In this document: piece by piece, positions 59,112-64,000 of the stretch
How the letters are laid out: every line of letters begins with the position of its first letter
How positions within the stretch are numbered: the first letter of the stretch is position 1
DNA from: Anthostomella pinea
Taxonomy: Eukaryota; Ascomycota; Sordariomycetes; Xylariales; Xylariaceae
DNA length: 64,000 nt
Direction of reading: 5' to 3'
NCBI GenBank assembly: GCA_963556695.1
Contig: CAUWAG010000012.1
Span: 4,526,001 to 4,590,000 of the forward strand
Program-made: the position numbers and the translations under genes
Notes under the pieces: generated by a model
What the model saw: only the letters and a program-made list of their open reading frames with translations
Told to the model about the DNA's origin: nothing
The model's database searches: none

Positions 59112-60722
59112 ATGGCCACCAAAGGTGCAAAGTCCCGCGTCCTCATTGTCGGCGCTGGACTTGGCGGGCTGACGCTCGCTCAATGTCTGCGAAAGCAAGG
59201 CATCCCGTTCGAGGTGTTCGAGCGAGACATCGACGTTTCTTCTCGATCTCAGGGTTGGGCAATTGCGATGCATACGTGAGTATCAGCTCTACTATCCCCC
59301 ATGAAGGGCAGCGCAAGAGCCAGCGCATCACACAGATATGGCCAGCTAACCCAGCGAGCGAAGTATCGTAGATGATCTGCTGCTATCCGTGTGCTCGGAC
59401 ATGCCGCCCCTGAGAGAATCGACTAATCACCTGGCGCCTCTCAATCTGGATGCACAGATCGCCCTCTACTACGGCGGTCGCCGTCTAGGAGTCCAGAACA
59501 CACCCGAGACACCGTGTATGCGTGCGAACCGACTGCGCCTGCGAAAGTGGCTTGCCACCGAAATCCCTATCCAGTGGGGGAAGAAGCTTCAGGCGATAGA
59601 GGAGGGCAAGGGCCAGGTGACTCTTCGTTTCGCGGATGGGAAGACCGCCGAAGGCGATATCGTCGTGGGCGCCGACGGGGTTCAGAGTATTGGTTGGTAG
59701 AACCGTCCAGTTTCCCCTGTCTACCTCCAAATTCTCCCTACACCCGTGCGCCAACGACCTGAAAATCTAAGGGCATTATGTACCAGTGGAATAAGCCCTC
59801 TGGAATAAGCATTAACAGCGATCAATTGAATCACAGCTGCTTATGCCGGGGTGCTTATTCCAGACGATGCATATCAAAAATTCGGGGTTCTTGCAAGGTG
59901 CCTCGGCTAACCTGAATCGACAGTGCGCGAGTATTTGCTGCAGAAGCCAAACACTGAGACGCTCAACTACATCCCAATGGGGATCATCGTGGGCGAAACG
60001 GTCCTGTCCGGCGCCGCTATGGAGCGCCAGCTCAGCCTTGGACGCAGCTGCTATACGACTTCGGACAAGAACCGCAGCTTTAGCCTCTTCGTGGGGCTGG
60101 ACAAAGTGCGTGAAGACCAGAACTCCGGGGAATTCTACTGGTTTGTCGTCTGGAACGACAATGACGTCGACAAGCCAGACCATTGGCTAAAGCGGGCTTC
60201 GACATCAGCCAAACTTGAGCACGCCCTCAAGTTGACCGAGGCGCTCGATCCGAGCTTTAGGGAGGTCGTTCAGTTGACTCCGGCCGAAGGCATTCTGGAT
60301 AAGCAGATGGTCTACCGCGATGCTGAGATCACAGATCTGCCTGTTGGGAGGGTGACATTGCTGGGTGATGCAATTCACCCAATGGTTCCCTGTGAGTTGT
60401 TTTCGTGCTTCACTGCTTGGGTGTCTTAAGGTTTATTGGCTGACTCTGCTGCAAAGTTCGCGGCGAAGGTGGAATGCATGCGCTCCGGGACGCCATCAAT
60501 CTCTCAAAGGTACTGAGTCAGCTTGACATGGGCGATCCTCGATCGATGGAGACCGCTATGGCATCATACCAGCAAGAGATCACCAGCCGAGGTGTCGAGG
60601 CTGTAAGAATGTCGAGAAATGCCATAACCAACAACAACTCTGGCGGCAAGATCATTTCTTGGGGTCACGAAGCCAAGCCACTCCCCGAGGAGCATGTTTC
60701 ACTGGAAAGTTGCCGGACTTGA
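59112..60722 (+). CDS. FAD-dependent monooxygenase (PHBH fold)
   Basis: Four exons: 59112-59275, 59355-59692, 59924-60391 and 60457-60722, 411 aa, frame kept throughout. The dinucleotide-binding GxGxxG is VGAGLGG (13-19); FEVFERD (36-42) holds the acidic residue that binds the FAD ribose; the second FAD-contacting GADGV motif is near residue 160; GDAIHPMVPFRGEGG (from 315) is the family's GD motif. These are the hallmarks of salicylate-hydroxylase-like and zeaxanthin-epoxidase-like flavoenzymes, which hydroxylate aromatic or similar substrates using NAD(P)H and oxygen. Substrate unknown. Intron 2 (59693-59923, 231 nt) is far longer than introns 1 and 3 (79 and 65 nt) and holds an inverted repeat. 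No signal peptide. No neighbouring biosynthetic genes are seen. Confidence 0.9.
59800..59863. repeat. 64-bp inverted repeat inside a monooxygenase intron
   Basis: ctggaataagca at 59800-59811 is matched by its exact reverse complement at 59852-59863; a related cagtggaataagc stands just to the left (about 59784). The intron is some 150 nt longer than its neighbours, consistent with insertion of a small palindromic element. Confidence 0.6.
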
Positions 60723-61530
60723 CAGAATACGGTAGAACGACTTCCGCCGAGTCGTGATAAAAGTCCGAGCCGGGCCATCATCAAAAGGTCCTGTATTGCT
60801 GGTAGATCTGCAAGCTTTAGCTCTCATGAGATCAAGCAGACACAGAAGTGGTCGGTTTCCCAAATCTGGTTCCCTTCACTCGTTTCTTCATAGTTCCATT
60901 GTTCGTGTACTATTAGATCAATGGACCTAGAAAGAACCTCAATCACACGAATCGCTCGTTTCCTAGAACGTTGCCCGAGTCCATAGACGCTAGCCACCGA
61001 TACTGCAGCCACTCGAGGAGACAACAACGCCGAACTCGACAGCAGGTATACTCCATTGCCGGTATCCGTTGGCTGCAGTGCTGCGAGGATACCTCCATCG
61101 TGGGCCCCGCAGCCAGGGCCGCTGCTACACTGAGCCCACAAAGTCTCCGTACACTCTTGCCCCTGTTTTCTTGAACAGCGGAGCTGGTACTGGACACAGA
61201 CCTGTGAAGGTATCGATCTTTGAGAGAAATGGCATAAACCAACCCTTGGATTGACCTCTGGCGCTTGTTTCGAGGCCTGATATTGACCAGCTCCACTGTT
61301 AAAAAAAAACAGGGGTAAAAGTGTATGCCAGGGCGTTCATTCCAGCAATCTGAATATGTCAGCAATACCCATGAATCCATTGAGGTATGCCGGATGGAGA
61401 CTTATGAGTGGTGACTCTAGCAAGGAAGGACATGTGCGGTCGAGGTTCATATACAGGAACAATAACGCGAGGACAAAGTACCTATATGTCCCTCGCTGTG
61501 TCTCTGCTATTCCAAGTTCTCCTACTCCAA
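60723..61530. other. Intergenic between convergent genes
   Basis: Shared 3' region. A related tatgccagggcgttcattccag stretch occurs near 61325. No gene. Confidence 0.45.
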
Positions 61531-62286
61531 TCAAGTACTAGAAGGACCAGCCAGGCCACCAGGAGTTGGGTCATCAGAAATCGGGTCATTAGGAGTTGGG
61601 TCATTAGGGATTGGGTCATCAGGAGTTGAGTCATCGGGAGTTGGGCCAGCGTCTTCTGGTGGCTGGAAGCTGGTTGTTGTGGTTGCATACTGGTGACCGC
61701 CATTAGTGTCTTCAGCGTCGTTGCTGGCGCTCCGATCAACCTGGCCCGACTCGCCGCCTGTCATTGAGGCGGCGTCCTGGGGCACAGCTTGCTGACGGGA
61801 TTGTCGCTGTTTGAAGTCGTTCCTCGCTTCGGCCCACCATCTTAGTATCCACGTCTTGCTCGGCAAAGCGCCGGGAGGGTCTCTGCGAGCCAACAACTCG
61901 CCCACGGCGTTGCGGACGACCTTTTGACTGACAGGTAGCCCGGCTTTCTGTAGCATGTAGATGTGGAAGGACAATATTTGGTTTGCGGTATCGGTGAGCT
62001 TCGTGGGTCGACCGCCGAGCCTATCGGAGCTGGCGTCCGGCTTGCCATCCTTCAAAGCCTTCAGTTGGCGCGCGAGTGACGATTGTGGTACACCGAATTT
62101 CTTGGCAATAACGCGTGTCAATAGGGGGTCGGTACGGCTCCCATATTCGGAGCCTCTGTGAGTATGGGGCGCCTGTTTTCCGTGTTTGACAAGCTCGTCG
62201 CGCTCTTTCTGCTGTTCGTAGAGCCAGCGTGCGACTTCGAGGCCGCTGGGCAGCCGCTGGGTGTCGCCAGTCGAGATGTCAGTCAT
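61531..62286 (-). CDS. CENP-B/Psq-type helix-turn-helix protein, 251 aa
   Basis: The open frame extends upstream to 62508, but the Met at 62286 (MTDISTGDTQRLPSG) is the likely start. Residues 40-90 (RTDPLLTRVIAKKFGVPQSSLARQLK, in two pieces) match the Psq-type helix-turn-helix of the pogo/Fot transposase group; residues 100-160 (GLPVSQKVVRNAVGELL and KTWILRWWAEARNDF) match the CENP-B/Tc5-type DNA-binding domain that follows it. The DDE catalytic domain is missing: after about residue 165 the chain becomes a Gln/Ser/Thr linker and then a Pro-Asp pentapeptide tandem (PTPDD and variants). So it is a DNA-binding half of a pogo-type transposase, either truncated or domesticated. No repeat signal surrounds it. 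Confidence 0.75.
   Translation of the reverse strand: MTDISTGDTQRLPSGLEVARWLYEQQKERDELVKHGKQAPHTHRGSEYGSRTDPLLTRVIAKKFGVPQSSLARQLKALKDGKPDASSDRLGGRPTKLTDTANQILSFHIYMLQKAGLPVSQKVVRNAVGELLARRDPPGALPSKTWILRWWAEARNDFKQRQSRQQAVPQDAASMTGGESGQVDRSASNDAEDTNGGHQYATTTTSFQPPEDAGPTPDDSTPDDPIPNDPTPNDPISDDPTPGGLAGPSST
61555..61640 (-). repeat. 15-bp coding tandem repeat (Pro-Asp pentapeptides)
   Basis: Five or so imperfect copies of a ggtcattaggagttg-like unit on the plus strand, coding on the minus strand for PTPDD, STPDD, PIPND, PTPND and PISDD. Confidence 0.85.
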
Positions 62287-63453
62287 CTTGGAAAGGCGAC
62301 GATCGCAGGAAAGTCTTCCAATCGATGTGGGTGGGCTGGCCTGCGTGCACTTTGCAGGCGTGGCATGCCACTGCGGAAAGTCGTCCGGCCACAATTGCGT
62401 CCCGAGGTTTTGGTGCCCCTGATAGAGTGTACTAATCACTATATGCATAGTTTTGATGCTGTTGAAGTGGATAATTCGATATATGCTAGTAGTACAGAGA
62501 GCGCACAACCATCAAACCCCCAAAGGTGAATAGCATCCACCTTCCCTACTTCCTCTGCACTCTACTCTATCTTCTTGAAATAGCACGAGGTGAATCTCAC
62601 AGGCATTCGCAGTTCTGCAATATGTGGTCCAACATCGAGAAGGTCGGGGCGAAGGGATAATCTCCTAGGGCCGCTAGGTTTGTTTGACAACTGCAACGAT
62701 CTGTGATCTCCGCATAATACACTTCCGATTGGTAGTCGGCCGGGATCGCGACGATGGATTGACATGGATTGACAGACTCCCTGCTCGACTCTGCGCAGTC
62801 GGCAGATCACCAGAGAAACCAGGTGGCCGTGCCGTGGTATCGTGTCTCTGCGTCGGCTGTTCTCGACGTCCACTCGGCGCAATGCTGGGGGCTGCAGACT
62901 GCAGTCAGTTGTGGGCGGCTCCATCCATCTCGTCAGAGACGCAGTTTCACACAGCGGCAATGAGATGATATGGCACTGCGAAACCGCAAAAACAGGGTCG
63001 GATCGTGCCAAGCGGTTCACGATGGTGTTGCTGCCGTCTCAACACAATGGGGCGGGAGAGCGACATGAGGCTTGTCTGCCCGTTTCAAGGAGTCCGACCC
63101 CCTACGACCCACCCGATACAACCACATCAGGAGTCAGGAGTCAGGGGTCAGCACCCGGGCAGCCCACGCACATGCAACGGCAGACGTTGCATCGTGTGAG
63201 CTGATGTCGTGATGCTGGCCTTGAGAAGTCGGGTATAAGACGACTTGGCGCCAGCAATGGCATACCGCTGATGTTCGTGCTCTGCCTCTTGTCAATTGTC
63301 GTGTTCCGATTCGAATTCTCCTTCTCGCTCTCTTTCTTCATCTAGTTCGTCTCTTCTTATCCAGCCGGGCTGTTTCAATTCTCGAGTCATTAATTCATTT
63401 TCCCTCACTCATTCTCCCTTCTTCGTTCCCTCCTGTTTCGCCTGGCGCGCACC
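62287..63453. other. Intergenic; promoter of the Egh16-like gene
   Basis: Upstream sequence of the helix-turn-helix gene, then unassigned. aggagtcaggagtcaggggtca near 63130 is a short tandem. tataag near 63233 could be the TATA box of the next gene, followed by a CT-rich leader to 63450. Confidence 0.45.
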
Positions 63454-63983
63454 ATGTTCTCACTCAGACGGACCATCACCGCTTCGGCGATTCTGGCAGT
63501 GGCCCACGGGCAGGGCGTTCTGTTGCAGGCACAGGGTTCAAACAACGCGCCGGCAAGTCTGGGACTGCAAGGTATGTGCCGACCCGGATATATGAGAACA
63601 GCCACTCATCCTAAGAACTATCACAGTCAACTCGAATGATACATCCGACGCCAACTTCATCTCTACAGCCGAGATCACCGCAAATGTTGTGAACGAATGC
63701 GGCAGAACTCTGCAGGCGGGCAACATCGATATCGGTGCCAATACCGAGGACGCCATCGCAAATAATCAGATCACATCAGTGACGCAGGGCAGCGACGTCG
63801 CCGTCACCATGTCGCAGGTCAATGCCGCCGGCGCTGGCCCCTACACCTGCGACATGGACCAGACGAGTAACACCCTCGGTGCTGACGGCCAGACCAAGCT
63901 GGCTGTGAACGAGGCAGACCCGGATAACAACGGGAACATCAAGCTCACTGTGACCATGCCCGCCAACATGACATGCACTGGAG
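63454..63983 (+). CDS. Egh16-like secreted protein, 5' part only
   Basis: Exon 1 is 63454-63571 and exon 2 is 63627-63983; the 55-nt intron runs GTATGT to CACAG. A second GTATGT donor at 63984 shows that the gene continues off the window. Residues 1-20 are a signal peptide ending AHGQG. The mature part has VNECGRTLQAG, then SQVNAAGAGPYTCDMDQTS with the conserved Cys and Pro-Tyr pattern, and KLTVTMPANMTCTGG. This is the pattern of the Egh16/Gas-like family of fungal secreted proteins, first described from powdery-mildew and rice-blast appressoria. The biochemical role is unknown. Several more conserved Cys would be expected beyond the window. Confidence 0.85.
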
Positions 63984-64000
63984 GTATGTCTGACCTCCTG

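Noticed and set aside
54829..61347. Three ctggaataagc-type words as ends of one large transposon
   Set aside because: Orientation and spacing are not consistent with one element and no target duplication was found; only the 59800-59863 pair is kept.

Overview
This is a window of a filamentous ascomycete nuclear genome, most likely a Sordariomycete. The protein genes carry short introns (mostly 51-79 nt) with GT...AG borders, CT-rich leaders and CTNA(C/T) branch sites. Gene content fits the same group: a GH67 alpha-glucuronidase, a PEP4-type vacuolar aspartyl protease, an Egh16-like secreted protein, a Tad1-type LINE and RIP-like AT-rich islands. The species cannot be named from the sequence.

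Layout. 1-12 kb is almost empty: one small two-exon gene (9630-10115) and a 771-bp non-autonomous transposon (3887-4657) with 82-bp terminal inverted repeats and a 9-bp target duplication. 12.2-14.9 kb holds the intronless GH67 gene behind a compact promoter with a TATA box, a XlnR-type site and CreA-type sites. 15-24 kb is decayed: two multiply disrupted coding relics on the minus strand, a frameshifted aminoglycoside-phosphotransferase-like gene containing a 30-G run, and an N-terminal stub of a MmgE/PrpD-family gene. 24.9-38.4 kb is the ordinary gene-rich block: PEP4-like protease, a large Q/P/H-rich nuclear-type protein, a METTL21-type methyltransferase, an omega-like glutathione transferase and cytosolic serine hydroxymethyltransferase.

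39.9-49.6 kb is a nested transposon region. A dead Tad1-like LINE is interrupted by two solo LTRs of one family and by an internally deleted LTR element. Three more solo LTRs, from three families, sit in the adjoining AT-rich island. Each of these insertions, including the composite element, has a perfect 5-bp target duplication, so the order of events can be read: LINE insertion and decay first, LTR insertions afterwards.

50.2-64 kb returns to genes: a basic 380-aa protein of unknown function, a BCS1-like AAA ATPase cut short by one amber codon, a 51-aa six-cysteine protein gene with a clear TATA box, a 167-aa unknown, a four-exon FAD monooxygenase, a CENP-B-type helix-turn-helix protein without a transposase domain, and the first two exons of an Egh16-like secreted protein running off the right edge.

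The genes do not form an evident pathway cluster. The GH67 enzyme (hemicellulose debranching) and the Egh16-like protein (plant-surface-associated family) suit a plant-associated life style. SHMT, GST, PEP4 and the methyltransferase are housekeeping or stress genes. Gene models were assembled by eye from splice signals and reading frames; no search was run.
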